Source of the DNA: Galaxea fascicularis
Lineage: Eukaryota; Cnidaria; Anthozoa; Scleractinia; Euphylliidae
Direction of reading: 5' to 3'
DNA: 64,000 bases
NCBI GenBank assembly: GCA_948470475.1
Contig: OX419341.1
Location: 29,338,900-29,402,899, forward strand
Positions within the stretch are counted from its first letter, which is position 1; each line of letters opens with the position of its first letter. Shown here one piece after another: positions 52,101 to 62,897 of this stretch. The notes under the pieces are model-generated. The model was given only the letters and a program-made list of their open reading frames with translations, had not been told where the DNA came from and did no database searches. Position numbers and translations under genes: made by a program.

Positions 52101-54920
52101 TAAAATGTATAAAAACGAATAATATAGCCCTGAGAGCTTCTTCAAAGACAGTGTGGTCATCAGTACATTGTCAAACAGACAAGAGGTTCATATGGGAGTG
52201 TAATTTCTAAAGAAATGATTTGAACATCGGTCTTGACCTGCATGTACCCGGGTATATATGGAAGTGGTGTACACTCACTGAACTTACCATTGATTTTGAA
52301 GAAGACTTTTTATTTACCATATCTGCAAGCTGTGAACAGAGGAAACAAGAGTTTAATAACAAGCATAAAGAGTCTAATCACACGTGTTTCATAAATGGCT
52401 ACTATTTTTTTTAATTGAAAAACAATTTATAGAACTTACTACAGTCATGATGCAGTATAGTATGATACAGTGCACACAAGTACACAAAAATAAGTAGAAA
52501 TTTAAACTAATTTCCTTAAATAATAGTAATACTACTACTAATAATAAATATCATTTACCAAGGATAAACTCTTTAGCATAAGCTGATATAAATGAGCTTT
52601 ACAACTTATTAACATTCAAACTATTGAGAGGACAAAGCAAAATAGTAAGTACTAATTTAGAAAGGTACCGCCAATCGGTTGGCTCAGTTGGTAGAGCCCC
52701 AGACTGGCGTGTGGGAGATGGTGGGTTGCAAATGGGTTGCGAATGGTTAAACTTTCTAGTCTTTTGGATAAGGATGATAAACCATAGGCCTCATCTCACA
52801 ACTCTTCATAATTGATTCTGTTGGACGTTAAAGAACCACTAGGGACGTAACAAACCCTGGCTGTGACCAGTCCCTTGTGATGCCCTTGGGTTGGTGCTTT
52901 ACATAGGGATAACCTCATTGCACCTTTCCCCCTTGGACAGAATTGTCCAAGAAAAATTAGGATGAGTATGAGTTCTGTACACCCATTGTTTTGCACAGGA
53001 AAACAAGAAATAAAAACAAATTTTAAAACAAAGATACATGAGTTTCAAATAATGTGGAAAATTACTGCCATCCTTCATAATACATGTACACTATAAGGAG
53101 CTGGACTCTTAGCAACTACATGTACCATAAATGTACAAGTGCAGATAATATATTAGGCTACACTGTATGATCCTTTTGAAGTTTGTAACTTGTTTTAGTG
53201 ATTCTTGATAACATCCTAGAGACAAACTCATCACTTGTAAATTGGCCAGGGAAGGACTTACCACAAAAAACTCATCCTTACAAAGTCGGCCATTTCCATC
53301 CTTATCTAACATCTTAAAAGCAATTTCCATGCCTCTTTGAGATTCTAGGTGAGGAACAAAAATCAATTAATTAATTAATAAAAACAGACAAAACTATAAC
53401 TCTGATCAGTATCAAAATAATATATTATAATCACTTCAACTTACTTGTCAAAATTGTCAAAAGGAATAAATATTCTGAAAAGGTGATGATACCTATAGAA
53501 AAACATGAATCAAGACAAAACTTGTAACACTAAATCAGCATATACAAACAACATCTAAACCCGGCAAAAATCCAAGATTGTATAGGTGTTAACATTAGCC
53601 TTAAATGTCTCAAATTTAGCTACAAGTGAGTCTCCCTCCATCCTCCACTTTCCCTATGTACTTCAACTTGCCTTATCTGTTATTTCATTATCTTTTACTT
53701 TTTATGACTGTCTAACTGTTGTTGCTTAAAGTTATAGTCAAGATCTTTGATGAATGTCTAAAGAACTTTTCTTTTCCATTGATCTGCATTTTCATTTGAT
53801 GCTAAGTAAATCTTGTTACTTTATTCCCATGAAATTTGTGGACCAGGGACATTTAGTGCTAAATTTGGCAACCATGAAATGATAAGTAAAGATAAAGAGA
53901 TAAGTAAACCTACAGTTGTTGATTACTGTCAACTTACAAGATTCAGGGCTACAAGATTTCCATAATTAGACTATACCATTATCTTGAAGAGTTCGAAAAA
54001 ACTTTCTGGATCCTTTTGATATTGGTGGAGTGGTCTTCACCATTTGAGAAAGGACCTTCAAAAGCAGAGATAAAAAATCTGCATGAGCATAAACTTCAGG
54101 TCAGGAATTTTAGCAAAAAATGACATTTGAACATTGCATTTACAACTTATCATAAAATATATAAAATATATAATTACGTTTGTCGTACCACTTGAAATTA
54201 TGAACTCTGAAATACTACTGATGTCCCCTTTCACTGCTGTTAACATGCCACAGCTTTTCATCGTACATCCAGTAAGTGTAAATTATGACTTATTAAAAAC
54301 AAAATAGTAGTAAGTACAAAATCACAAAGCATGTAACAATCGTTATTTGGTTCACTGAACCATACAGATAGTAAAACCACTCACACACATTCTGTTGAGT
54401 GTCACAGCCTCAGCTGTCAAATCGATCACAGAAGACAAGAATGACATGCAATTCACAAACGTTATGACCTACTGTCTGAAGTAAGGCTACTTATAACACT
54501 TACTGTTTCTGACAATGGTCTTTTCCGACTCCATCCTAAATGAAAAAAGAAACACAGAAATACCCCTCAGAAATAAAGAAATTCCAAACCGACATAACAG
54601 GACTGGATGCCAAAGGATCTGCACTAGCTGCTATGTAAATGAAGTGCGAGTAGGTTACCTGGTAGACCCCGGTGCATGACCGATTCCAGGAAATCAGCAG
54701 GTGTCATCAGGTACTGCCCATCCACCTCAACGGTCGCAAACTGATCAAACCTTGTCTTTCGTCGAGTTTGGCCTTGATCTGAAGATTTGGCTAACACAAC
54801 ATTGACAGCTGGGTTATGGTTTTGACCAGCTGATTTCCATAGTAAACAACATCCTACTCCTACAGTTCCAACAAGAGTGACGCGAAACAAGGACGTTTTA
54901 TTCGCTAACGAGGAGAACAT
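34111..54920 (-). CDS. MICU2/3: Mitochondrial calcium uptake protein (MICU2/MICU3-like), 13 exons, complete
   Basis: Minus-strand exons, in transcript order: 54920-54659, 54535-54504, 54055-53977, 53492-53445, 53344-53262, 52329-52288, 52099-51987, 51565-51526, 50117-49980, 49884-49776, 42669-42580, 42179-42112 and 34179-34111 (TAG). All phases agree, giving 390 residues. The basic, hydrophobic N-terminus fits mitochondrial targeting. Family blocks include YLMTPADFLESVM, SEYLFLLTILT, MHFFGSRG and FLNNLEDFSLAM. Two canonical EF-hand loops are intact: DKDGNGRLCKDE (154-165) and DKDGDGKLSYGE (343-354). MICU proteins gate the mitochondrial calcium uniporter from the intermembrane space. FKNCVKKE near the C-terminus places Cys383 at the position of the cysteine used for MICU1-MICU2 disulfide pairing. 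Wording resembles MICU3 slightly more than MICU2. The intron 51525-50118 is AT-AC. A GPCR gene is nested in intron 10. Confidence 0.92.
35309..35990 (+). pseudogene. Decayed non-LTR retrotransposon reverse transcriptase fragment (CR1/L2/Jockey type)
   Basis: The 35309-35623 frame ends in a typical LINE block: ARNLGVSFDNILLMHKQVSS, YHLRNIAKIRKYVS. After a frame change, LQYVQSAAERLL (about 35675-35714) and VPRINYYFLL (about 35783-35812) continue the same protein. Several frameshifts and stops separate these blocks, so it is dead. It covers only the region after the reverse-transcriptase core. Confidence 0.65.
37376..38170 (+). mobile_element. 5'-truncated LINE (CR1/L2-like) with (CTGAA)5 tail
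   Basis: One frame (37393-37812) encodes the C-terminal end of a non-LTR retrotransposon protein: a WGSTYQTNLNRI start, LQKKVIKIISNVP, HSYNTRNSN and FRGPQFYNSL blocks, then a stop. A 3' UTR of about 330 bases follows and ends in five CTGAA repeats (38146-38170), the short tandem tail typical of such elements. The 5' part is missing, as usual after incomplete reverse transcription. The surviving frame is uninterrupted, so insertion may be fairly recent. Confidence 0.75.
39600..39667 (-). repeat. tRNA-like SINE head remnant
   Basis: On minus, TGGCGTAGTGGT (39662-39651) fits a Pol III A box and GGTTCAATTC (39619-39610) a B box, correctly spaced at about 30 bases. The rest does not fold as a proper tRNA: the T stem has mismatches. 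A tRNA-derived SINE remnant is likelier than a tRNA gene. Confidence 0.45.
39890..40070 (+). repeat. Penelope-like element 3' fragment, deleted copy
   Basis: The stretch is the reverse complement, with internal deletions, of 50440-50610. Shared strings include CGACCAGAGTATT, CACTTGACTCTGATGA and TTATGATATxACTCCxGGGTTCAAACC. Confidence 0.5.
40165..40240 (+). repeat. tRNA-derived SINE head, degenerate
   Basis: CGGCTCAGTTGGTTTAAAGG resembles an A box region and ACACGTTTGCATCC a mutated B box, with GCGCCGGTCTCGCGAAGGTC between. It is too altered for a working tRNA. Confidence 0.45.
42670..49775 (-). other. MICU intron 10 (7.1 kb), host of the nested GPCR
   Basis: Besides the GPCR at 46862-47884, it holds poly-G runs near 43318 and 49317. 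At about 45325-45365, CTGACGAAGGACTAACGCTCA resembles a retroelement-linked motif. The open frames at 45372-45680 and 48398-48787 (plus) match nothing I know. Confidence 0.6.
46862..47884 (+). CDS. Single-exon class A (rhodopsin-family) GPCR
   Basis: From ATG 46862 the frame gives 340 residues; ATG 46871 (MATQEQ) is an alternative. The open frame upstream to 46742 has no ATG. Seven hydrophobic segments carry class A marks: AGNLMVCWAV in TM1, LAISDAL in TM2, a Cys in SGTVCHF at the top of TM3, NRY in place of DRY (ATAVNRYFRVVKP), a Cys in loop 2 (VICFMDF), FIICWGP in TM6 and SINPVIYGVMNRAF in TM7 leading to a short tail. It is not an opsin: the retinal Lys position in TM7 is Phe. The general look is melatonin-receptor-like, of the kind expanded in cnidarians, but the ligand cannot be assigned. 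It sits in intron 10 of the MICU gene on the opposite strand. Confidence 0.9.
   Translation: MFQMATQEQEVLSRELRERSDGLIVLESALMIVINFVAFAGNLMVCWAVYRNLRLRTIPNIYVVTLAISDALMAVLCMPMSILLLVTGHWPFSGTVCHFQGFFCFFCALYSLLLMTATAVNRYFRVVKPSLYRRRFKAKSTFLSVIVIALVAAFGAGLSSLTQWATFIVHYGKVICFMDFVTPQIDMGYMAFLDVLYIAIPIGIISFAYYTIFKTIKEHNRQMNDKRQAANFSLNVEEIKVTKALFATVLGFIICWGPIATIDMVSSFTQHKLGIPRQVYILYIYLGFGSCSINPVIYGVMNRAFRAEFIRVLTFGKRRNHVDPVHVFTIQTATIFNDKP
50118..51525 (-). other. Probable U12-type (AT-AC) intron of the MICU gene
   Basis: The intron starts ATATCCTTT (51525 downwards), a perfect U12 AT-AC donor. It ends CAC, with TTCCTTAAC (50135-50127) about ten bases before, a perfect U12 branch site. Using these ends restores EVFEME|FMEYSRGM, aligned with EMEFLQFSKGL of human MICU2. 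No GT-AG choice keeps the frame, because TGA follows four codons after GAA. Confidence 0.88.
50400..51064 (-). pseudogene. Penelope-like retroelement C-terminal (GIY-YIG-type) remnant and 3' region
   Basis: On minus, the frame from 51064 contains TNHRIDWDSVECVTYSTYYY and then LESWFTNLEQTPLNRCLQLP. This fits the H-x-IDW to LNR end of GIY-YIG endonuclease domains of Penelope-like elements. A non-coding region to about 50400 follows, with a second copy of parts at 39890-40070. The upstream reverse transcriptase is absent. It lies inside the U12 intron of MICU. Confidence 0.55.
51698..51733. repeat. (ATTA)n/(ATTT)n microsatellite
   Basis: About four TTAA-type units pass into about six ATTT units, next to the donor side of MICU intron 7 (51566-51986). 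Confidence 0.85.
52665..52860 (+). repeat. tRNA-derived SINE
   Basis: TGGCTCAGTTGGTAGAG (from 52680) is a full A box region and GTGGGTTGCAAAT a nearly intact B box, with the spacer CCCAGACTGGCGTGTGGGAG as in a tRNA anticodon arm. The body continues with TTAAACTTTCTAGTCTTTTG and GGATAAGGATGATAAACC and GGACGTTAAAGAACC, a pattern I associate with an abundant coral SINE. It lies in a MICU intron, against the direction of that gene. Confidence 0.7.
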
Positions 54921-55650
54921 TGCTTGATAAAATGATTATAATTTGTTCCGAAAATCTTTATCGGTAGAACTTTCACCAAAACAACCGATTGTGACTGAGA
55001 GGGCGGGGAGAGACTGGGTGGTAAGCACTTCATATACCGTAATTGTTATGTCTTCCCAATTTTTATGAAGAATGGTTGCACACAGCAGGTGAAAAAGCAG
55101 GAATATAATAAGCGCTAGCGTAGCGATGTCAGTTCGGATAACCCGGCAAATAATTTATGCAGCCAGATTTTTTCTCTTTGCTGGAAAATGCCCTTTGTGT
55201 GCGTCATTTTTAACCCCTTTACTTAGTAACGCCCCTGGTCCCCGGAGGTAGGGGTACTCCTAGGATCCTTACTATTTACACGGAAAACCCGGAAATTCTG
55301 GTGGGAAAATCAAATGGTACTTACCATTCCATGTGGAAAGTTTAGCTATTATGGGCCAACGACTTTATCAATGTACTTTTTCTGTTATTTTATATGTTTT
55401 ATTTCCAAGTGATACGAATACATATTGCGATTTGTCCCAACTACGTTTTTGACAAGCTGTGCCACCCGGATCGTGTAAATGGTAATTTTTGAAAAGTAGA
55501 GGATGTTATAAATACAATACATGAAGTATGAGACATACAAAAGAACGTAAAGATTACCGCTGACCGAGCAGCGTTGTTTTCATTCTTCCATGTCTTTAAT
55601 TTCACAAACACCTTATCATCAGCTGCCGTAGTCGTTTCTGTGAGATTGAG
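54921..55650. promoter_or_regulatory. Shared 730-bp head-to-head promoter region, MICU (minus) and septin (plus)
   Basis: The two start codons (ATG at 54920 on minus and 55651 on plus) face away from each other with no other gene between. No TATA box is obvious for either. The septin ATG is preceded by GAGATTGAG. A bidirectional promoter is inferred from layout only. Confidence 0.5.
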
Positions 55651-58600
55651 ATGGCTTCAGCCGTAACAGATTACTGCAGGACACTTGTAAGTGTCCATTT
55701 TACCAGAACAGACTTCTTTCAACCCTGAATACCGTTCGATTTGCCTTACATTCTTCTATTTTCTCAGGGAGCGGATGGGCGGCAGCTCCGGCTAGCGGGC
55801 CATGTTGGATTTGACAGCTTACCGGATCAACTCGTCAATAAATCAGTGAATAGAGGCTTTGCCTTCAATATTCTCTGCATAGGTGAGTAAGAAATTAATC
55901 TGCTAAGTGATAGAATTTAAGAATTTTTCACTCTGGAATAGAACAGAAGCGCCGATATACTTGTTATCGTCTGTCAAATCAAAACATTCAATTCTTATAT
56001 CCAGTGAGATTGTAGTTGCCGAATTATTTTAAAACGGAATTCATTTATTGCATTAATCCTTTGAAATATCTGCCTTCAGGTGAAACGGGAATCGGAAAAT
56101 CAACACTGATGGATTGCCTTTTTAAGACTGTATTTGAAGGTGCGTGTAACGATCAAGCGTTCTAAAGTTCTTTCAAATTCCTCACAGGCTTTTGAGTTTA
56201 TTGAGAGGAAGTGGAGTAAGCGTGCCTTATTGTTGTTAATATTAATTGTATTGTGTGGTGGCATTGATAGGTGTGGCTACTCTCCAAAAAACTTTAAATA
56301 TTGCATGAATATACAGCTGTATTGTACGTGAAACAGTCGCCGTTCATTGCTTTAGTGTCTTTTGTCATAATCATGCGTCAAATTAAAGCCGCGTACACAA
56401 GCACAATGTACGCGGAAGATTTCAACATAGTCATTCACTCTGGAAAGGCCTGAAGATTGAAACTGGGAAACAAAGTGTAGTTGAATGGAAAAAAAATAGT
56501 TATACTCTTCTTTGGTGATAACATGGATCACCCGACGAAGACTCTTCGCCCTCCTCAACTCACACCACTAATGGAAGACTCAACTGCAGAATACAGGGCC
56601 ACTTTGGTCCACCTCATTTACATGTGTCGGAGGCTTTTGTAGAACGAAGCATATAACAATGGGCACCATTGTTATTCAAAAATATGTAAATAAGTGGCCC
56701 TGTATTCTGTAGCGTAGCTCAAATTTTTACACGTCAGTGGCCGACAACTTGAAAGGTAATGGTTTAGAGGAAAACACCAGAGGTCCAAGATAATCGGATG
56801 AAACTTAAAATATCAGTTATCAAGAAACTACTTACAATACTGAAGTGAAAATGTTCAGGTTTTGATCTCAACATTCTTTTTTATTTTTGTGGACAATCAC
56901 AAAATTACTATTTACTTGTTGAAATAATAATTTATGTACGTACTAGTTCAATCCCAAAACCAAGTGCTTTGTGGTTTACAACCAGAACTGTGTATCACAA
57001 TCAAATACATACTGTACAATATTATTTTGATAGTGCTTAATTAGTATTGGTAATTGCACAGGGGCAAATGTACATCTTGGGCAATTTAAGCAACTTCTGA
57101 AAACACAAGTGATGATTAATCCTTAATTTGACCTGGAAACACATAATTACCAGTACTTGCTTATAACTAAAAGGGCAAAATTAATTAGGGAATTAATTAG
57201 AAATTTCAATCAAATTTAACTAACCAATCAATTCAATGATATTTCTTTCAACCAAAGTCACTGAAAGTTGTGGGCAAAAACTACAAAGTTAGATAATTAC
57301 CAAAAATGTTTACCAATCATGTACTCTCTCTCTCAGCCAATCAGCAATCAGTAATATTCCCTTTGGCCATAAACACCTGCTACAGTGGCAGAGTTTTCTT
57401 ATTACATGGGGTGCCTGTGACAGACCATGTTATAGATTTGGTTTGTTTTCTCTACAAATCGTCACATTTTTTTTTTAATTTTTGAAACTTTTCAAATAGT
57501 TATTTGAAATGCTTTGTATTGTTCTGAACTGCTAGTGACAACCGGAAACAACAAAGCAATGAAAGCATCATGTCATAGCTTTGAAGTCATGTCATAACAT
57601 GATAAAGGTGAAATGACTATGAAATTTTAGTGCATGACCCAGAATTTTACCGAGGTTGTGACCCACTGAGTGTGCACATTTATTTTTAGGGAAATACATA
57701 AAATAAGTTTCCGTTGGAATAAATTGCCTGTTGTCTCGTAATCATCGAATATATTTAAATCTTAACCACTAGTGACAAACGGAAAGGAGACAGCTGCAAG
57801 TTTGAAACAAACAAGGAGACTCGTTAGATTATTTACGATTGGAAAGTGGAAAATTCAACAAGTAAACTAGTCGCACATAGAAACAACATCTCACTACAGT
57901 GAATCATAAAAACTAATCTTTCCATCAAATAGTGCATCCCACATTAACACCAACAGGCATCTTGTTAATATTACTAAGACTTTGGGAGGAATTTAATCTA
58001 TAATTTGGTTTGCAGTGTATTTATTTAGATAAAAGAACATAAATCCTACATATGTTTGTTTGCATCAACTGTTATGATTTACATTCATTACCATGGTTAA
58101 GAATCCCAGCTGATAGCTGTTGCAGTAGCGCTCTATGTTTCCCTTTTTTATGGTGATTAACAAAGAGAAAAACTCAAGGCTGCAATAACCTTAAAACATT
58201 CATGCTAATGATTACCTTGCTTGCTGACTAAAATTGCCAATACCATGTACATTAGACTCTTCCTACAGTGTCTTGAACCCCAAAGAAAACAGTCATCATG
58301 ATGTTGTTTTAAGACAGCACACCAAACAGGGAGAACAACTCTGTGATGTGGTACATTTTCATTGTATTTCCTTGAACATGCCCTTGAAGTACAGTGTACT
58401 TTTTGTTTTAAACCTTGCACTTGTACCTATTCCTCAAGTTCAAGTTCAAGTTCATTTGTTCACACTTATTCAATTACAATACAACAATAATAAAGAAAAA
58501 AAGAAAAAAAACAGAGCTAACTATACATCGAATTAAACATAACAAAGGAAAAGAGTGTGTAGCAGCCAAAGGAGCCAAGCTTTCGAGTTGGCTACTACCA

Positions 58601-61600
58601 CATAGCGGTTACAAGTGGTCGGAGGTTATACAGTACTACTACTACTAATGATAATAATAAAACTATTTCGATTAAATAATTAAATAAATAGAACTAATTA
58701 ACAGGTTAGAGTTGTTCAAGATGCCTGACTGTCAAGTAGAAAGAGTTTATATTCTTTTTTAAAACTATTCGAGGGGAGACACTTAATTTTCGTAGGTGTT
58801 GCTTCCCAGGTCTGTGATGCCACTACACTAAACCTTGCTAGGCCATAATTAGTTCTGGAAAACGGTCTACACAGGTTTTGATTAGTGGCATACCTAGTAT
58901 TATAATTATGGGCAGCTGAAGCTGGTTGGACTAAGTCATAGAGGGCAGGAGGTATATCCTTTTTTTGATATTGAATTTTATGCACAAGAGCGCCAATTTT
59001 TAATTTAAAGATATTCTCTAACTTTAAGATTTCTAATAGATTTCTAATTTTCCACATGCTGATGCTGATGATGATGATGATGATGATGAACTTTATTAAA
59101 GTCTTATGTCTTATAGCTCAGGCACAGTGCCTTACTAATTAGGGAGACTGTAACATGACGCTAGTAAAAATTTCTTTAATTTTGGACAATTTCTTCAATG
59201 GCAGCAGGGTTACTGTGAGCACTACCTTATGCCTTTGTGTACCCTATTTGTCTCCAAAATGTTCTGTTGTCATTTCAAATAAATATTAACAGGCTGGAAA
59301 TGCTTTTCAGGTCTCCCTCACTCTCACCAACTGCCAGGTGTACAAGTGGAACATCACACATATGGTAAGCTTGTATGAAAATGAAACTTTTTATTGATTT
59401 TGCAAGTGCACATACAGGGTTCAAAAGAGTATTTTTAATTAGTAAAGTGTATACTGAACTTGGGAAATGATCATACATGTAATGTGATCCCAATGGTGTA
59501 CAAACCTTTGCAGCCCAAACAGTCGTTAACATGACATAAGCCAAATAAGACATTACCTCAAATCAAGTCTGAGACAAAATAGAAAATTGTCAACTTGTCA
59601 TCACCTGATAACAACAATTCAGTGTTAACATGTAAAGTACATGTGCAGCTGTACATGTACATGTATTTGTGACGAGTTTAATCTGCCATTTTGTATCAGG
59701 TCGGTTTTGTGTACACGAGGCCATCATTCGTTTGTGGATTATAGCAGGAAAATTGCAGCAAAAACATCAAAATTAATGACAAGACACATTTAAGCTCAAG
59801 TGAATTTACAACAACCTTCTGTGGGGGTGGGGGGGGGATGAATATTTTCTGGAACACAATAGTGCTAACCTACACATTCTTGTTTTTGCAGATTTACAGG
59901 AGAGCAATGTAAAGCTAAAGTTGACAATTGTGGATACTGTTGGATATGGTGACCAGATCAATAAAGAGGACAGGTTAAAACAATGCAAACTCCAGTGATA
60001 ATTCTAACGTTATGAAAATGTATTTGTTGGACATATTAGTTTTGACCAGTGCAGGTTATTGTGGTGTGTAAACTTGTGCATGAAAATTAATGTACTTAGA
60101 TATTCATGTATCAGAGCATCCTTGTTGCACCTGACTGTATAAAGTCAGTAAAATGTATGCTCGCTCACACAGTGACACTACAAGTGTAATGCAATGGCGA
60201 GAGTGATAGCATTGTAACTTATTAGCAAGGTACAAGCAGGGTGAGAGACTAATGGTAGCCAGCTAGCCACAGACTAGTAAAAATTCCATTTTGGCTAGTA
60301 GATTTTAAGCTTCACTAGCCATTTTGGCCAGTGAAAATATTACATGTAGCACAAAACATGTGCACTAGACATTGGGCTGGTAAGCTGAAAAGTTAGCCTC
60401 AAGCCCTGTCCAAGCATACTTGGGAAAGCCATGGAAAAGCCACTGAACTGCAGTGCATGCATTTTACAATATCTAGAATTAATCACATCTTCAATGCAGC
60501 TGTCTTTTTAACAAACAATCAGTTGGTGTACTCATATACTGTGGGTATTTGCTAACATACATGTAAACTAGATGTCAAGTACATGTATATTATTAAGAAA
60601 AAAAATAGTATTAAATATACATATCCAGCAACTAAAAGTATTTTTCTGTATCTAGTGCCAGTCCCATTGTGGAGTACATTGATGCACAGTTTGAGAAATA
60701 TCTTCAACAAGAACTGAAGATCAGGAGATCACTGAATGCTTATAATGACACTCGTGTACATGTCTGCCTTTACTTCATCTCACCCAGTGGTCATTCGTAA
60801 GTCTACATTGCATCTACATTGTAGTAAAGATCCAATCTGTTAAGCTTGTGAAGTATTTAAATTGGAAATGTGTTTTCATGAGCCATTATTACCAGTAACT
60901 TTGCACATGTCAAGTCTTTGCCTCAGTGGAATGTGAAGCCTCTTTGTTTTGTTTTCTCTTACTCCATGTACGTCTGAGGGTAAAAATGCAATATGAACAA
61001 AAAAAACTGCCAAACAGTTTCCACTTAGTCATACTGTATATTAGTGTTTTTAGACTGTACTTACCACACTCACATGCATATACACATGCCGGTAGAATGA
61101 TTCTGTTTGTTGCTTCTAGATTCAATTCTAATTGTATTTTTTTTTGGTCCTAGATTAAAGTCTTTGGACCTTGTTTGTATGAAAGCATTGGATAAAAAGG
61201 TTTGTGGTAAATATGTATGTGACTATAAAATTATGATTAAAATTAAGCTGTGCTTTCATGATTGAGAATGTTTGCACCAAAATCTTCACACAAGTGACAA
61301 TTTTCAAATTTGTTGCTGCAGTAAGATAATGGGTTACAGTGGGGTTCTCACTAGACTTGTTTTGAAGACTTCAGTGTCTCTATCAGTTAAGGAAGTCTGT
61401 GCAAAAAGGAGCTATGTACCTTGTATTTATTCATGCAGTTATTGATTAAGACTACAGTGTTTATCAAATAATACATAATTATTACCTGTAGATAATTCTT
61501 GGTTTTTGTTGACAGTGAGTGCTTTTGGTCCACATTTGTATCTTATCTGTTATGTATCTTATTTAATATTTCAGGTGAACATTGTTCCCATAATTGCTAA

Positions 61601-62897
61601 AGCAGACACTATTGCAAAAAGTGAATTAAAGCAATTTAAAGAAAAGGTAAGTTCTCAAAAGCTTTTAGTTAGTATTATGGCAGAAAAGTATCAAAAAGTA
61701 GTGTGGTGGATAGTTTGTGTTTTTATAACTTGATGAAGCACAGTTGTCCAGATGAGAGTGTAGTCCTGAGAAGAAGTCATTATCATTATTTATTATATGG
61801 CAACAGTGGTTCAAGTGATTTGATTGGCAGCTGATAGGGCAGGTTTCCATGCCTGCAGCATTAAAAAAGTTCCTCTTCCCTTGAGGATTCCTGTTAGCAC
61901 AAGTGACAAAACATAGCAAAACGTTTTCTCTCAACAGTTTTGTAAGTGGAACAAAAATATCTAGAGCTTTATAGTGACGAGGAACATTTAGAGTGTTCTG
62001 TTGTCCTGGAGAAAAAGAACAAGCCAAAATACAACTTCCAGTGTAATACATTTTAATTTTTATTTTAAAAAAAAAACATATCATAAATAACTTTTTAACC
62101 TTGTTCGTTCTGTCATTACAGGGAAATCTCAGACCTTGGCCCTGGTAGTAACCTTGCAATACATCAAGGCCTCAGTCTGAGATTTCCCGGTAATGACCTC
62201 ACTCTCATTTAATAAGTAGTATAATTATGATCACTTCTGCTCAGTTGGCTTTAGAAACTTCAGTGTCATCTCAAACAGACCCAAATAATGATCATGGTAC
62301 ACTAAGGTACAAAGTATTGTTGTTGGAACCATTTACATGTACAATGAAGAGACTGAAATCCTTGGGTGGTATCTATTGGCAGAGAGCCAACACAGTTAGA
62401 ATTTCACCTCATGTCTTAAGCTTGAAGAATCCAATGCATAATGATAATCATTCCTTTCTCAGATCATGGATGAACTTGCTAGCAATGGTGTAAATATTTA
62501 CCGCTTTCCTGTGGATGATGAGACTGTGTCAGAAATGAACAATGGCATGAATGTAAGTGAATTTAATTAGCTACCCTTACCTGTCTTTGTTTCGTGGGGC
62601 AGTTTTGCTGTTACGTTTTGCTTTTTTCTCATGCAGAATACTACTTAACAGTATACATGTTCACATCGCCAAATTAAACATCTTCCAACAGTAAAATGTA
62701 CACATTTTATCCAACAATGGTAGATGATAATTTTTTCATTCAGAAAAGAGCTATCATTACAGGTATGTTTCACAGTTTTGTGGTTAATTTTATGTTGTAG
62801 GAACAAATTCCATTTGCAGTGGTAGGTAGCCGTGAAGAGGCGGTAATCAACAAAGTCAAGACACGGGCTCGGCAGTATCCCTGGGGAACTGTGGAAG
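55651..62897 (+). CDS. Septin, SEPT6 group (SEPTIN6/8/10/11-like), first 10 exons; 3' end outside window
   Basis: Exons 55651-55686, 55768-55882, 56080-56139, 59311-59364, 59892-59973, 60656-60796, 61154-61199, 61575-61646, 62463-62552 and 62801-62897 join in frame to 264 residues plus one base. The P-loop GETGIGKST is at 51-59, the G3 motif DTVG at 103-106 and the G4 motif AKAD at 186-189. [40 protein letters not shown] and [11 protein letters not shown] are close to the SEPT6 group. The C-terminal coiled coil expected in this group must lie beyond 64000. Septins are GTP-binding proteins that polymerise into filaments at the cell cortex and cleavage furrow. All introns are GT-AG; the donor after 59973 (gttaaa) is weak but needed for phase. 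Confidence 0.93.
56584..56712. repeat. Small MITE/palindromic element
   Basis: The 21-base ends CTGCAGAATACAGGGCCACT (from 56584) and AGTGGCCCTGTATTCTGTAG (to 56712) are inverted repeats with one mismatch. A perfect inner hairpin ATAACAATGG/CCATTGTTAT lies at 56653-56675. It has no coding sequence. Confidence 0.7.
58434..59057 (-). mobile_element. 5'-truncated LINE, minus strand, C-terminal ORF and (GAACTT)n tail
   Basis: The minus frame 59057-58716 encodes a LINE C-terminus: [56 protein letters not shown] 3' UTR runs to 58456 and then short GAACTT repeats (58434-58455). It lies in septin intron 3, antisense to the host gene. Confidence 0.65.
59058..59250 (-). mobile_element. LINE 3' end with (TCA)n tail, minus strand
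   Basis: On minus, AATAAAGTTCATCATCATCA (from about 59100 downwards) is a typical CR1/L2-like 3' terminus: a polyadenylation-like AATAAAG plus a TCA tandem tail, preceded by non-coding sequence. It abuts the 5' side of the LINE at 58434-59057. Confidence 0.5.
62112..62197. repeat. Foldback element in septin intron 8
   Basis: Arm 62112-62139 (GTCATTACAGGGAAATCTCA) pairs with 62164-62197 (TGAGATTTCCCGGTAATGAC at its end), with small bulges and a 24-base loop. Confidence 0.6.

Larger units (their letters stand above)
56140..59310 (+). other. Septin intron 3 (3.2 kb)
   Basis: It contains the palindromic element at 56584-56712 and two minus-strand LINE 3' ends at 58434-59250. The remainder is AT-rich with no recognised feature. 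Confidence 0.6.

Noticed and set aside
52676..52745. tRNA gene
   Set aside because: A and B boxes exist, but the B box is altered, stems do not close, and a SINE body follows.
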